A stretch of DNA of 64,000 bases from Lepidurus packardi (GCA_023053545.1 JAKZAN010000007.1:8742001-8806000); one strand, 5' to 3'; shown: positions 22,664 through 33,290, counted from the stretch's first letter. Numbers and translations: made by a program. Notes: generated from the letters alone by a model not told the origin.

Positions 22664-25600
22664 ATGGCCAGCAATCGCGTTGCTATCGTAAGTTTTCTGT
22701 GTTTTTAAAATGTTGTCTGCTTTTCTGGCTTATACAAATACTTCAAAAAATTAGTTTATGTTTCTGACAGGTAACTGGTTCCAATAAAGGTATTGGCTAT
22801 GCTATCGTAAAGGATTTGTGTACGAAATTCCAAGGGGATGTAGTTCTGGCTGCTCGTGATGAAAAGCGTGGCAAAGAAGCGGTAGCTAGCTTGGAAAAGG
22901 TATATTAACTAGTTAGTTAAAGCATGTAAATTAGAGAACTGTTAAAATGTATCCAATTACCAGCTCAATCTTCACCCTAAATTCTACAAATTGGATATTG
23001 ACAATACCGAAAGCATTGAGCGATTCCGGGACCAGATTAAGGCCCCGGTATACACATGTTCCAGGATTTTTTCCGATAATAGATGGGGACACCGCTGCTT
23101 CCCTAGAGGATAGGCAATGTTAGCGTGGCTAACAACAGATGGCGTACTAGTCAAATAGAAACCCCGTATGAAGGCTACGCCCCCTTGCATTTTATATCAG
23201 ATATTACCATACGGTTTGCTGCAGTAGCGGAAAAAAGCGTAAACATGACATGAAATAATGATTTTATTACGGATATTTATGTTTATACTAAATACATGGT
23301 ACTTTCTTTCCTTTTCTGTTATCAATTTTATATCTATTAACCAGTTATATGATTTTTCAAGTTTATATTATTGAGTAATAAAAGAACCTGAACTTGTTGG
23401 CTAAACAATTAATTATACTTGCATGAGGAAGCATACTTTAGAGCGTCCCCTTGCTTAATTTATTGAATAAATAAGTTTCTGGGTGTTCTAAAAACAGTAG
23501 TTTCTTCAACAAAACAACGATTTATCCCATCTAATCTACTTGTATTCCACCACTTCAGAAGATTATTTTTCTGAGTACAATTGAATTGTTATTCCATTTT
23601 CTTTTGTTCTTCATTCTCGTTAATGGACATCTGTCGAAATTCCTGATCAGGAGGAGCTCTTACGCCGTTGCTTCCGTTTTCGGGAGTGAGATGCGCTTGC
23701 AACATGTAAAAAGAGCGAATGTTGTCAGGCAAATCAATGTTTCCGTCAGAGATATGGCGACCTAGATCCCTGAAGAAGTTTTCCATGCCAACATCTACTT
23801 GTTGACGTCTCTCGCGTCTTCTTTGGTTCCTTGTATAAGCCCTAGTATTGTCATTTTCCTCCAAGAAACGCGGATTCGCGCCTCGCGGTGCAAAGTTTGT
23901 AGCCTGCGGTACCTCCGGCCTGATTCTGCCGTGCTGCGATACCCGAGCACGGCCATTATAGGGGTGCGTAAAATCGCGTCGATCACGGTAATTTACATAA
24001 CCCTGAATACTGCGGCCTCTGCTTACTCCGCTTCTTCCTCGCTCTTCTTCCTCCCGAATTAGCAGCAATCTGGCGTTACCCATTAGATTTTCTGCAAACT
24101 GCCGCATAAACGGATCCATCCCTATTGATAAATACTCTAAAATAATTTCACTAAACTAAACATAATGAAAATTACGTACCAATAATCAATGAAGATAATT
24201 AAAAAAACACTGACGCTAAGTAGTCACTGCTAGACTGCGCGTAGCCTGCTAATGTAATGGGTAACTTTATTTCGGCTACTTACAGAAAATGACTCTCCCT
24301 TGTAACCTGAGGTCAAGCCAAATACCGTCAACTCGATGACCCTTTTATTACTATTTATCCATTTATTCTTTCACTAGTCTTTTCTCCCCGTCAGGCAATA
24401 AAAGAATGGGTAAACTACAAAGGCGAGGACAGACGCGTTATATAGGAAAGGGTTTTATCAAAAGAATCTCTTGCCTAAACAATCTTTATTCGTCAGTACG
24501 CGAAAACGCATGTGACTTGGTTTTTCTATTTATTCTGAGATGGGTTCTAAGAGAAATTCGGGCCATTTCAAGAGGAAGAAAAAAAATCCCCGTGAGTACC
24601 TCCGTATTCAACGTGAAAAACTTGAACGGATAATTGTAGAGGAGAAAAAACAGTATAACCAGGTTAGTGATTAGTGACTTACTGAGTACTAGTCAATCCC
24701 TTGAAATTCATAACGCTAACTCCATTCTCCTAGGCGAACGGCATTACTGAACAAAGTAGCCCTGTGGCTGAACGAAGTAATGATGAAGATTTATTATCTG
24801 ACGAAATTACTTCGGCAAGTTTTGACCATCAGGCGGAAACTGAAGCAGTTCAGCTGAATATAGAGAAAGGTGCTTTCAGTCAACCTGAGTTGTTGCGTGG
24901 GGTGAAACTTGAACGGATAATTGTAGATGAGAAAAAACAGTATAGCCAGGTGAGTGATTTTAGTGACTAGTACTAGTCAATCCCATGAAATTCATAACGC
25001 TAACTCCATTATCCTAGGCGAACGCCATTACTGAACAAAGTAGCCCTGTGGCTGAACGAAGTAATGATGAAGATTTATTATCTGACGAAATTACTTCTGC
25101 AAGTTTTGACCAGGCGGAAACTGAAGCAGTTCAGCTGAATATAGAGGAAGCTGCTTTCAGTCAACCTGAGTTGTTGCGTGGGGTGAAAGGCAGAAGAATA
25201 GTTGACTTAGGGCATGTCGTCCAGCTTACAGCACAAGTATTCTTGACTCATGGCGAATCATGCAAAGGTAGGTTAATTTTTCGCAGAGAATTGAGGAAAG
25301 GTTTTTTCACCGCATTATTTCTACGGTGCGATGCATGTCAAACTGAGTGGTATATTGATTCAGAGAGAGGCTTCAGAAAAATGACTAAGCCGAAGAAAAG
25401 GATGGCTACATCTGATGACGAAGAGGATATAATTTTGCCACCTAACAAGAAATTTTTATCCATAAACACTCTAATGACTTGGGGATTGGTAGCGGTGGGT
25501 GCTGGGCATCATGTTTTAGAGGAACTTTGCTCAGTCATTAGTGTACCTTGCATGACTAAAAAAACATTTTGTAAGAAGGAGCACTCCGTTGGTGAAATTT

Positions 25601-28600
25601 GGCACAAAGAAGTAGAAGAAGCAACGCGTGAAGCGATGGAAGAAGAGATAGAAGCTGCTATAGCTGCAGGCGACGTTGATGACGAAGGGTTCCCACTGAT
25701 CACCGTTATCGGTGACGGTGGATGGTCCCAACGAAGTCACGGAACCCGCTATACAGCAAAATCTGGCGTGGGTGTGCTAATTGGTGCATATACAAACAAA
25801 GTACTATACGTTGACACTCGCAACAAGTTTTGTTCGGTTTGTACCAGAGCTGCCCGTTTACAACAAGCGCCAACACCCCATCAATGTTTTAAAAACTGGG
25901 ACGGTCCCTCCACAGCTATGGAAGCGGACATCCTGAGCAAAGGAATAAGAGAATGTGAAAAAAAGTATAAGGTACGTATTTCTCATTTTATTGGGGACGG
26001 AGATTCTTCGACTTTCAATAAAATCTTGGCAACTACGCCTAGAAGTCAGAAGCTTCCCAAAAAAATCGAATGCGCCAATCACGTAATCAAGAATTACACA
26101 AAGAAGCTTTACTTGATTCAGGCCAAAAACATCAAGTACAGAAGGGTACTCGTGAAGTCCCTTATTTCGAAACTTACACGTGCTGCCCGAGGTGCGATAA
26201 AAAGAAATGCGCGAAATAAGGGTACCGCTGAGGACCTCTGCAAGGCCTTGGACAATGGTCCGAAGCATTACTTACTTGGGGACCACCGATCTTGCGAGAA
26301 ACCCTTGCCCGGGAAGAAGGGCTGTGAGTTTGCTGGACAAAACAAGATAAGCAAGATAGATCCGAACCTCTACCGTGAAGTTTGTGCAGCACTTGATTAC
26401 GTGAGAAAGAAAAGTCACAATTTGTTACAAGAGGTGACTACAAACGCAGCAGAGAGGTTCATGTCTAGTGTTGCCAAAATTGTTGGCGGAAAGCAAATTC
26501 TTCGCTCGCAAAGGGGAGCGTACACGCACCGCTGCTATGGTGCTGTGTTGAATTTCCTTTATGGGAGAGGATTTCATGTTCCCATTTTAAAGAAATATAA
26601 AGTTACTTCTCCTGTGCTTGACGCATTTGAGTTAAAACACCTTGCAAGCACCAGAGCAGGAAGAGAGCGTTATTCTAGATCGTCTCAAGAACGGCAAAAC
26701 ACAGCAGTTTCTGCTGATGTTGTTCAGGGTGGAGAGCCTTCTGGAGGTTTGGACCTTCATTACGGAAACACAGACTTGGACCCTGATTCTCTTGAAAGAG
26801 AAGCAGATCGAATACGTCATCTTCTGCAGCTTACATCAGAAGAAATTGTGTCACTGGAAGAAAAGACCCGCGCCCAGGGAAGTTGCCCTGAGTGGATAGA
26901 AGGTAGACGAAACAGAGTAACTGCCTCGTTATTCGGGAAGGTTTGTAAATTGCGGGATTCTACTCCTCGCAAAAATGTTTTGAAAGCAATTATGCTCCCG
27001 TCCAGCTGGACTTCAGAAGCTACAGAGTACGGCAAGTGTAAAGAACCTGAAGCGAGGAAAGCGTACGAAAACTTAAAAAAAGTTACTGTCCAACCTTCCG
27101 GGCTATGGGTACACCCTGAATACGGCTACTTGGGTGCATCTCCCGATGGTGTAGTCGAAAAGGATGGCTTGATTGAGATCAAGTGCCCAAGCAGTGCAAA
27201 AAACGCGGAAAACCTTTATGACTTCGTTATTTCCGAAAAGAAACAGTCAATTGGACTACTGCCTGGCGAAAACCGCAAGCTAAGGATCAACAAGAACCAC
27301 CACTACTACTACCAAATTCAAGGACAACTTGAAGTTACTGGTAGACAGTGGTGTGATTTTGTTGTATGGTGTCCAAATGACATGCATGTCGAAAGAATCA
27401 AACGGGATAGAGACTTTTGGAGCAAAGACATGTTTCCCAAACTGAAACGCTTCTTTGACGACAGCTTCCTACCTGAACTTGCGGACTCACGGCTACAACG
27501 AAGCGAAAATCCTCGCGAGCCCCAGTTTGTGTTAGACGCTATCTCACGAAGAACGAAAGTCCAGGCCAATAGACAAAAAAAGGGAAAGGAAAACAGAAAA
27601 AAAAGAAAATGAGACATCATTTTCGTATTTCATGTCTAAATGCAAACTTTTGACGCTACTTTATTTTTTCCCAATGTAATTACGTTTATTATGTCACTGT
27701 AAATAAAGAACACATATGTTCGATCTTTTAGCACGTTTTACTGGTACTGTGAACGCAAAATCATTACGTGGTCGTAATAAATATTTTATATTACAGGTTG
27801 TCAACTAATGCCTTTGGCGAATCACCTCTGTAATGAGTATTTTTTTTAAACAATTCGCTTCAACAGGGTTACAAAGAATATAAAGGCGTGCGGCAGGAAA
27901 TCTTATAATATCTACGTTCAACATATAAGTCAATTGAGTTTGGCTCACACCTGTAAAATGTGAAGAAGTTTGGTCACTGGGATGCTAGATGCGTAGTTCA
28001 CGTCGAATATTTTTTTAAATGATAAGCGCAATGCTGTTTTGCGAACTACTTGTGGTAAGCCTAGTTATTTTTTCTCATTTTAGTAATAAAAAATTATTTA
28101 ATTCATGTCTTGTCATAGTGTCAACATTATCTACACAAACCCACTAGAAAGACACATATTTCAATCGGGCGTACAATTGAGACGTAAGTTTAGAAGATGC
28201 CCAACTCCACGTCAAAAGAATGGCAGATTTCTTCTTATATCCCATCGTTAGGCTTATGGAACTATAATTTTGGAAATGAGTCTTTTTCTTGCTTTATCGA
28301 AAATGTGTCAAGGGAAGCAACTATTTTATATTACTATTAGACTACTTGCAACTGGAACTGCATACCAATGTGATCCACCCTTAATTAGAAAACTTTTATT
28401 GTAAAACTGAATGAATTTTTTTAACTGAAAACTCGTGTAGCTTCGTTATTGTTTACAAAGTAAGTCCCACCCTGAGGAGTGGTGACGTCTATGGAAGCCC
28501 TGAGAGGACAAAACTCGGGAACCGCAGAAAGTGACTCGGGAACAGCAGAAAGTACACTTATGGGAACATATTGACTTTCGGGAACACGGGAACCAGTTTT

Positions 28601-30594
28601 CGGAACATGGGAACCAGTTTTGCCAAAACTGGTTCTCATGTTCCCTAGTTCCCAAAACTTTTGGGAACTTGGGAACATGGGAACCAGTTTTGGGAACACT
28701 ATCGGGAACACGGGAACATTATCGGGAACACGGGAACACGGGAACATATCGCTGTTTTCGGAACATATCGATATCTTCGGATGCAAGGTCGCTTTCACAC
28801 TTTCATACAACTAGGGCCCCCCCCCCCCCCCAAGACCATAAAACCAATTTATCTTCTTCCACTAGCTTGCGCCCCCTTGTATGACAGTGTGAAAGCGACC
28901 TTGCATCCGAAGATATCGATATGTTCCGAAAACAGCGATATGTTCCCGTGTTCCCGATAATGTTCCCGTGTTCCCGATAATGTTCCCGTGTTCCCGATAG
29001 TGTTCCCAAAACTGGTTCCCATGTTCCGAAAACTGGTTCCCGTGTTCCCGAAAGTCAATATGTTCCCATAAGTGTACTTTCTGCTGTTCCCGAGTCACTT
29101 TCTGCGGTTCCCGAGTTTTGTCCTCTCAGGGCTTCCATAGACGTCGGCCGTCAACGGTTGTTCTTGAAGAAAAGAGAATTCTAGGGGAAATGTTTTGTAG
29201 AGAAGGCGTGCCATAGGCATTATCAACTATCCCTTCCTTCAAGGCCAATCCTTCATTCATATAGCCCGCTGTTTTCTTGCACCGACTGCAAACTTTTCCT
29301 ATTCCCCCACATGGCAAATTGGCACCACTGTATAGGGAGCTAAATTATTAAAATTCGGGGGCTGATTTCATAAAAACTACTCGTCCGATGTATTTTTTTT
29401 AAATTGTAAAAAATCTAGAAATAAAATATCTACTGCAAGTGATGGCCCGATTTCCAATTTTTCGGTTATTTAGAAATTCCCAAAACTTTGCCTTCAATTT
29501 TTTAGTTAAATTACATAATTTTTTAAAAAAAACTCGATCACTTGCAGTAGATGTTTTTCTGATCGATTTTTTGTTATATGTATCATTTTAATCGGTTGAG
29601 TAGTTTTTAAGATATCAGCCCCCGAATTTCCCCATGTTATTCACCCATAAGAGGGTTCTGTATACCGGGGCCTTAAAGAACAGTATGGAGGGATTGATGT
29701 ATTGGTCAACAATGCTGCTATTGCGTACAAGGTAAGTAATATTAGAGTTGGTAGATGTTTAGCTTAATGCCTTTTTCTTTCCTACAAATAAATACTGTAG
29801 AACAGCGCAAAAGAACCGTTTGGTGAACAAGCCGTCAATACTGTCCGCGTGAATTATACTGCATTGGTCAACGTTTGCGAGGCCTTGTTCCCACTTTTGC
29901 GTCCTCACGCCCGGGTTGTTAACGTATCAAGCTCAGCTGGACATCTCTCTCGCGTAGATGGCAAAGAACCCGCAGCTACGCAATTGCGGCAGAAATTAGC
30001 ATCTTCTAATTTAACTTTAGAAGAGCTCAATACTCTCATGCAGGATTTCGTGCAGTAAGTTTTCAATCTTCTACGCAAAGTAGACAATAATAACCTATCG
30101 TATTTTTCATAAGATACGCAGAACAAGGAACTCACCGAGATCACGGATGGCCGAATAGTACTTACATGGCCTCCAAAGTTGGCGTTAGTGCGTTGACTCG
30201 TATTCAGCAACGAGAGTTGGATGCTGCTGGCAAGGAAGATATCGTAGTAAATTCTGTCCACCCGGGTATTTATCACAAGTCATTGTCCTATCTTTAAGTA
30301 CATGTCGACTAATCTTTTACTTCATGTATTTATCAGGCTACGTAGACACTGACATGACAAGCCACACCGGACCCTTGACTATTGAAGAAGGTATATGCCC
30401 CTTAGAATTCGAAAAAGAAAAGAATATATATAATTTCTTTTGTTGTGTTATTACATTGTTTGGTTAAAGGTGCCGTTGCTCCCGTGTACTGCGCATTGTT
30501 GGCTCCTAACATCAAAGAACCGCGTGGAGCGTATATCTGGAAGGATACGCAAACAGTTGACTGGGTCAATGGTTCTTTACCTTCACAATATTAA
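22664..30594 (+). CDS. Carbonyl-reductase-like SDR, exon 3 split by a transposon
   Basis: Exons: 22664-22687, 22771-22899, 22964-23040 (left half of exon 3), 29677-29731 (right half), 29801-30054, 30114-30265, 30337-30390 and 30470-30594. Without the insertion the frame is 289 residues, near the size of CBR1. Classical SDR landmarks are present: the NADPH-binding TGSNKGIG at residues 10-17, NNAA at 88-91, catalytic Ser near 139-140, and YMASK (198-202) with Tyr/Lys, then NSVHPGYVDTDM. The family reduces carbonyl compounds with NADPH in the cytosol. A 6.6-kb TTAA-flanked element lies within codon 77, so this allele cannot make the protein unless the element is excised or spliced out. AATAAA at 30975-30980. 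The coding sequence itself shows no other lesion. Confidence 0.88.
23041..23054. repeat. Left terminal inverted repeat of the TTAA element
   Basis: GGCCCCGGTATACA is directly preceded by TTAA (23037-23040). It is perfectly complementary to 29659-29672. Confidence 0.9.
23055..23588. other. Left non-coding arm of the transposon
   Basis: No coding sequence is seen. TTTATT at 23459-23464 is an AATAAA signal on the - strand, about 125 nt after the stop of the Arg-rich ORF, and probably ends that transcript. Confidence 0.5.
23589..24119 (-). CDS. Arg/Glu-rich accessory ORF of the transposon, unknown function
   Basis: A continuous 176-residue frame (MDPFMRQFAENLMGN...) starts at 24119 and stops at 23589. 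It is divergent from the transposase, with about 420 bp between the two starts. The N-terminal 15 residues look helical. The middle is rich in Arg with RGR, RDRR and RRERRQQ clusters, as in nucleic-acid-binding disordered proteins. The C-terminal third (about residues 108-150) has a more regular helical pattern (MENFFRDLGRHISDG). An AATAAA signal follows on the same strand. I recognise no family. Its position inside the element suggests an accessory transposition factor, but it could be a captured host fragment. Confidence 0.6.
   Translation of the reverse strand: MDPFMRQFAENLMGNARLLLIREEEERGRSGVSRGRSIQGYVNYRDRRDFTHPYNGRARVSQHGRIRPEVPQATNFAPRGANPRFLEENDNTRAYTRNQRRRERRQQVDVGMENFFRDLGRHISDGNIDLPDNIRSFYMLQAHLTPENGSNGVRAPPDQEFRQMSINENEEQKKME
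24540..27612 (+). CDS. Transposase with Mutator-like catalytic domain fused to YqaJ-type exonuclease
   Basis: Three exons: 24540-24662, 24734-24949 and 25018-27612, giving 977 residues. The start ATG (MGSKRNSGHFKRKKKN, a basic and possibly nuclear-localising tail) is inferred from in-phase splicing; no in-frame ATG opens the large exon near 25048. Residues about 180-600 hold the Mutator-like transposase domain, with two Asp-bearing motifs GDGGW (D346) and GDGDSSTF (D440/D442) and a CANHVIKN segment. Residues about 735-920 match the YqaJ/lambda-exonuclease-like fold: RRNRVTASLFGKVC, GASPDGVVE (D823), EIKCPS (E833, K835) and YYYQIQGQ. The protein should recognise element ends, cut and join at TTAA, and carry a second nuclease activity. 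Exon 2 and the start of exon 3 are tandem duplicates of each other. AATAAA at 27712-27717. No disabling mutation is seen. Confidence 0.85.
24595..25190 (+). repeat. Tandem exon duplication within the transposase gene
   Basis: A unit of about 286 bp occurs twice. It begins with AACTTGAACGGATAATTGTAGA (about 24620 and 24906), continues through the intron and then an exon segment opening GCGAAC(G/C)(G/C)CATTACTGAAC (24734 and 25018). Introns and coding parts are both over 90% alike by eye. The result is two acidic modules of about 60-70 residues in series (SNDEDLLSDEITSASFD). Confidence 0.85.
27718..28483. other. Right non-coding arm of the transposon, AT-rich
   Basis: This AT-rich sequence lies between the transposase polyadenylation signal and the nested foldback. 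No coding frame or recognised repeat is seen. Confidence 0.45.
28484..29145. repeat. 662-bp foldback (long inverted repeat) nested in the transposon
   Basis: The outer arms read GACGTCTATGGAAGCCCTGAG at 28484 onward and its complement up to 29145. Pairing continues through CTCGGGAACCGCAGAAAGTG to an inner C-run and spacer at about 28805-28880. The arms contain short direct repeats of GGGAACACGGGAACA type, with unequal copy number between arms. The left arm also has a small inner palindrome (ACTGG...CCAGT, about 28610-28690) lacking on the right. No target-site duplication is obvious. It resembles a foldback or non-autonomous inverted-repeat element. Confidence 0.85.
29350..29635. repeat. Subterminal imperfect inverted repeat of the transposon
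   Basis: AAATTCGGGGGCTGAT near 29352 is complementary to ATCAGCCCCCGAATTT near 29615. Further pairing includes AAAACTACTC/GAGTAGTTTT and ATCTACTGCAAGTGAT/ATCACTTGCAGTAGAT inside. The roughly 285-bp structure ends about 25 bp from the right terminus. It could be a transposase-binding region or a nested MITE. Confidence 0.7.
29659..29672. repeat. Right terminal inverted repeat of the TTAA element
   Basis: TGTATACCGGGGCC is directly followed by TTAA (29673-29676), after which the SDR exon resumes. Confidence 0.9.
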
Positions 30595-30989
30595 AAGATT
30601 TTTTGACAGTTTGTGTTGTCTCATATTCTAACTTTTGTTCTAATCTTCTAACTTTTGTTCTATTCTAACTTATGTTCTCATATTTCTAACTTTTGTGAGT
30701 CGAACAATAGGTTATTTACCAGCGTAGTACTAGTGAACTGTCATAAGTTTACCATATTTGAGTTTCAACAGTTTTTGTAGACATACTTGTGTGTCGGTAT
30801 TAGAGCTTCAGATAAGTCATTAAGAATTTAACACGAATTTACGTCATTAAGGCTTTAACACGAATAGGATCCGTACGAGATTTCTATATGATAAGTTGTC
30901 GTTCTGATATGACCCATAGCCACAGATAGAGCCCAAATACTGTAATGCAACACTATCCTGTTATAAATACCGTTAATAAAAAGAAGATC
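30595..30989. other. SDR 3' region
   Basis: It includes the probable SDR 3' UTR, with short imperfect repeats of CTAACTTTTGTTCTA type (30630-30690), and AATAAA at 30975-30980. Parts recur after the SDR pseudogene at about 33350-33600. No coding exon is seen. Confidence 0.5.
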
Positions 30990-31450
30990 AATTGTACTCA
31001 CGCAATCCAATTATTTCAAGTACGATGTACGGTGTTAACAAAGGACCTTTCAAGTAGATGGCGAAGATGACGAAAACAATCAAGTAGAATAATTGGCGAA
31101 GGAATTCGACGACAATTAACAATAGTATAAGACACGGTATCTCCTGTGTTGTTTTAATGTTTAAAGTTTAATGATTCGGTTTTCAATCCCTACAGTCTGT
31201 TATTCAAAGAGTAATCAAAACGGTACCTTATCATTCCCAATAATAAACAAAAGTCATAAAACCATGTAGATACTCATTATGACAATCCGTGTAATAAGGG
31301 TGTCTTATATCGTTTTGGTAAAGTTAACGGCTACCGTCGTATTGGTCATTTCGGCGAATTCCGCAGACGTAGTTAAGAGATGAATCCCCCCCCCCCCCAT
31401 GAAAATCATGAACATTAAACTCCAAGAGTCGAGTAATTAAGGAACAATGT
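30990..31450 (-). pseudogene. Truncated copy of the small four-pass membrane protein gene
   Basis: On the complement, the segment matches exons 2 and 3 of the intact gene at 33623-34200 (LILLLIVVEFLRQLF.LIVFVIFAIYLKGPLLTPYIV and the AEFAE..TTV region). The first exon with the start codon is missing, and a C-run replaces the glycine stretch at about 31387-31400. It lies directly behind the SDR gene, mirroring the arrangement of the SDR pseudogene and intact gene downstream, so it belongs to the same segmental duplication. Confidence 0.7.
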
Positions 31451-32207
31451 TACCGTAGATACTCGAATATAACACCACCCGAATATAACTCCAGGGTTAA
31501 AAATTGGGCAGATAAAAGAGTAAAAAGTACAAGACGTATAGTACAAGTAGAAGAGTATATATTAAAATTTTTGAAAATGATAAGAAATTAGAAGGTCTAA
31601 TTTGTTCTTAATGTAGTAATTTATTAATTATTTAAACATAAAGACATTAAAATAAAATAAATTAAAATGTCTGTGTTCCGAACATAATTTTGATATAATA
31701 TAAATGGGCGTGTTCTAAAAAGCGCGAATAGTTTGCCAGTTCTAAAGGCTCAAAAAGTTTTGTAACTTGAGAAGTTGAGATTCAGATTTGCTTCGTATGG
31801 CTTTTTATTATAGTGATAATTAGAACAAATCTACGATACATATTCGATCTTTAGCGTTTAAATGGTTGTATATTTTGTCTAATAAAATGTACATTTAGAC
31901 TGGTCTCGAATATATCGCGACCATTTAATTCTTGCTTAAAATCTGAACTTAAAAACCTCGCGCTATACTCGAGTATCTACGATACGCATCTATAACTTTG
32001 ACATTTATAATGGCCATTGTCAAACGTGACGTATGGCACGTTAGCTTTGCTAGTTGTTTTGCAGTTACACTGACTTGGCAATGCGAAAAGTTTTATGCAT
32101 ATAAGGGGGTACAGAGCCTTATCTTGCTTAGTTTCACCTGATGCAAGAGTAATAAAGCTTAGTTTCACCTGATGCAAGACTGTGATAAGACAATAAAAAG
32201 ATTTACA
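31451..32207. other. AT-rich spacer before the SDR pseudogene
   Basis: No coding exon is recognised. The 3' part (from about 32000) copies the SDR promoter region, including TATAAG near 32101 and a local repeat of TTAGTTTCACCTGATGCAAGA (about 32129 and 32159). Confidence 0.45.
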
Positions 32208-33290
32208 ATGGCCAGCAATCGTGTTGCTATTGTAAGTTTTCTGTTTTTATTTAAAACGTTTTCTTGTAAATTTCTGCTGCTTTTCTGGCGTAGCTTACAG
32301 AAATACTTCAACAATTATTTGTGTGTTTCTAACAGACAACTGGACCTAATAAAGGTATCGGCTATGCTATCGTAATATGTAAATTAGAGAAAGCTGTTAA
32401 AATTTACCTACTTGCCAGCTCAATCTCCACCCTAAATTCTACAAATTGGATATTGACAATACCGAGAGCATTGAGCGTTTTCGGGACCAGATTAAGGAAC
32501 ATTATGTATTGGTCAACAGTGTGGACATTTACGTGGTAGATTAGAGTTGCTAGATTTTAGCTTTTTCTATTTCTTACAAATAATACTCTAGGACGACACC
32601 AAAGAACATTTTGAGGGAAAGCCATCAATACTATCCTAGTGAATTACATTGCATTGATCAACGTTTGCGAGGCCTTGTTTCCACTTTTGCGTCCTCACGC
32701 CCGTGTCGTTAACCTATCAAACTAAGTTGGACATCTCATGCAGGATTTCATGCAGTAAGTTTTCATTCTTTTACTCAATGTAGATAATGATAACCTAATA
32801 TCCTACCGTTTTTTTTATAAGATGCGCAGAACAGGGAACTCACCGAGATCACGGATGGCCCAATGGTTTTTACATATCCTCCGAAGTTGGCGTTAGTGCG
32901 GTAACTCGTATTCAGCAACGAGAGTTGGATGCTGCTGGCAAGGAGGATATTGTAGTAAATTCCGTCCACCCGGGTATTTATCACAAGTCATTGTCCTACA
33001 TAGTCCTATATAGTCATAGTACACGTTGACTAATCTTTTACTTCATGTATAGACACTGACTTGACAGGCCACAAAGGACCCTTGACTATTGAACAAGGTA
33101 TATGCACCTTAGAATACGAAAAAGAAAAGAATATATATAATTTCTTTTGTTGTGTTATACCGTTGTTTGGTTAAAGGTGCCGTTGCTCCCGTGTACCGCG
33201 CATTGTTGGCTCCTAACATCAAAGAACCTCGTGGAGCGTATATCTGGAGGGATATGCAAACAATTGACTAGGTCAATGATCCTGTACCTT
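32208..33290 (+). pseudogene. SDR (carbonyl-reductase-like) pseudogene
   Basis: It is colinear with the SDR gene at 22664-30594, but decayed. It starts MASNRVAI, and its second exon loses everything after GIGYAIV, including the donor. Exon 3 lacks several codons around the NNAA motif. Exon 4 is frameshifted and carries stops. The Tyr of the YxxxK motif region reads YISSE instead of YMASK, losing the Lys. The last exon has TAG where the intact gene has TGG. Exon 3 here is not interrupted by any transposon, so it serves as a natural empty-site reference for the TTAA insertion. Confidence 0.88.

Larger units (their letters stand above)
23041..29672 (+). mobile_element. TTAA-inserting DNA transposon (Kolobok-like), autonomous-looking
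   Basis: The element is 6,632 bp. It is bounded by 14-bp inverted termini, GGCCCCGGTATACA at 23041-23054 and its complement at 29659-29672, and flanked by TTAA at 23037-23040 and 29673-29676. Removing it plus one TTAA restores the SDR reading frame exactly. It carries a three-exon transposase with a C-terminal YqaJ-type nuclease (+), a divergent 176-residue ORF (-), a nested foldback (28484-29145) and a subterminal inverted repeat (about 29350-29635). TTAA target duplications are known for the piggyBac and Kolobok superfamilies. The Mutator-like catalytic domain, not a piggyBac domain, points to Kolobok. The superfamily label is inference; the boundaries are seen directly. Confidence 0.9.

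Noticed and set aside
25048-25050. Start of the transposase at 25048
   Set aside because: The codon there is GTG, not ATG, and two upstream exons join in phase with consensus splice sites to give a natural ATG at 24540.
28420-29100. Repetitive frames such as GNTGTLSGTREH across the foldback
   Set aside because: They arise from the GGGAACACGGGAACA repeats on both strands of the inverted repeat and are not genes.
28484-29145. CRISPR-like array of short repeats
   Set aside because: The repeats are direct and abutting without unique spacers, lie within an inverted repeat, and the genome is eukaryotic.
23041-29672. Classification as a piggyBac element
   Set aside because: TTAA would fit, but the transposase shows a Mutator-like domain with GDGGW/GDGDSS motifs and no piggyBac C-terminal Cys-rich domain.
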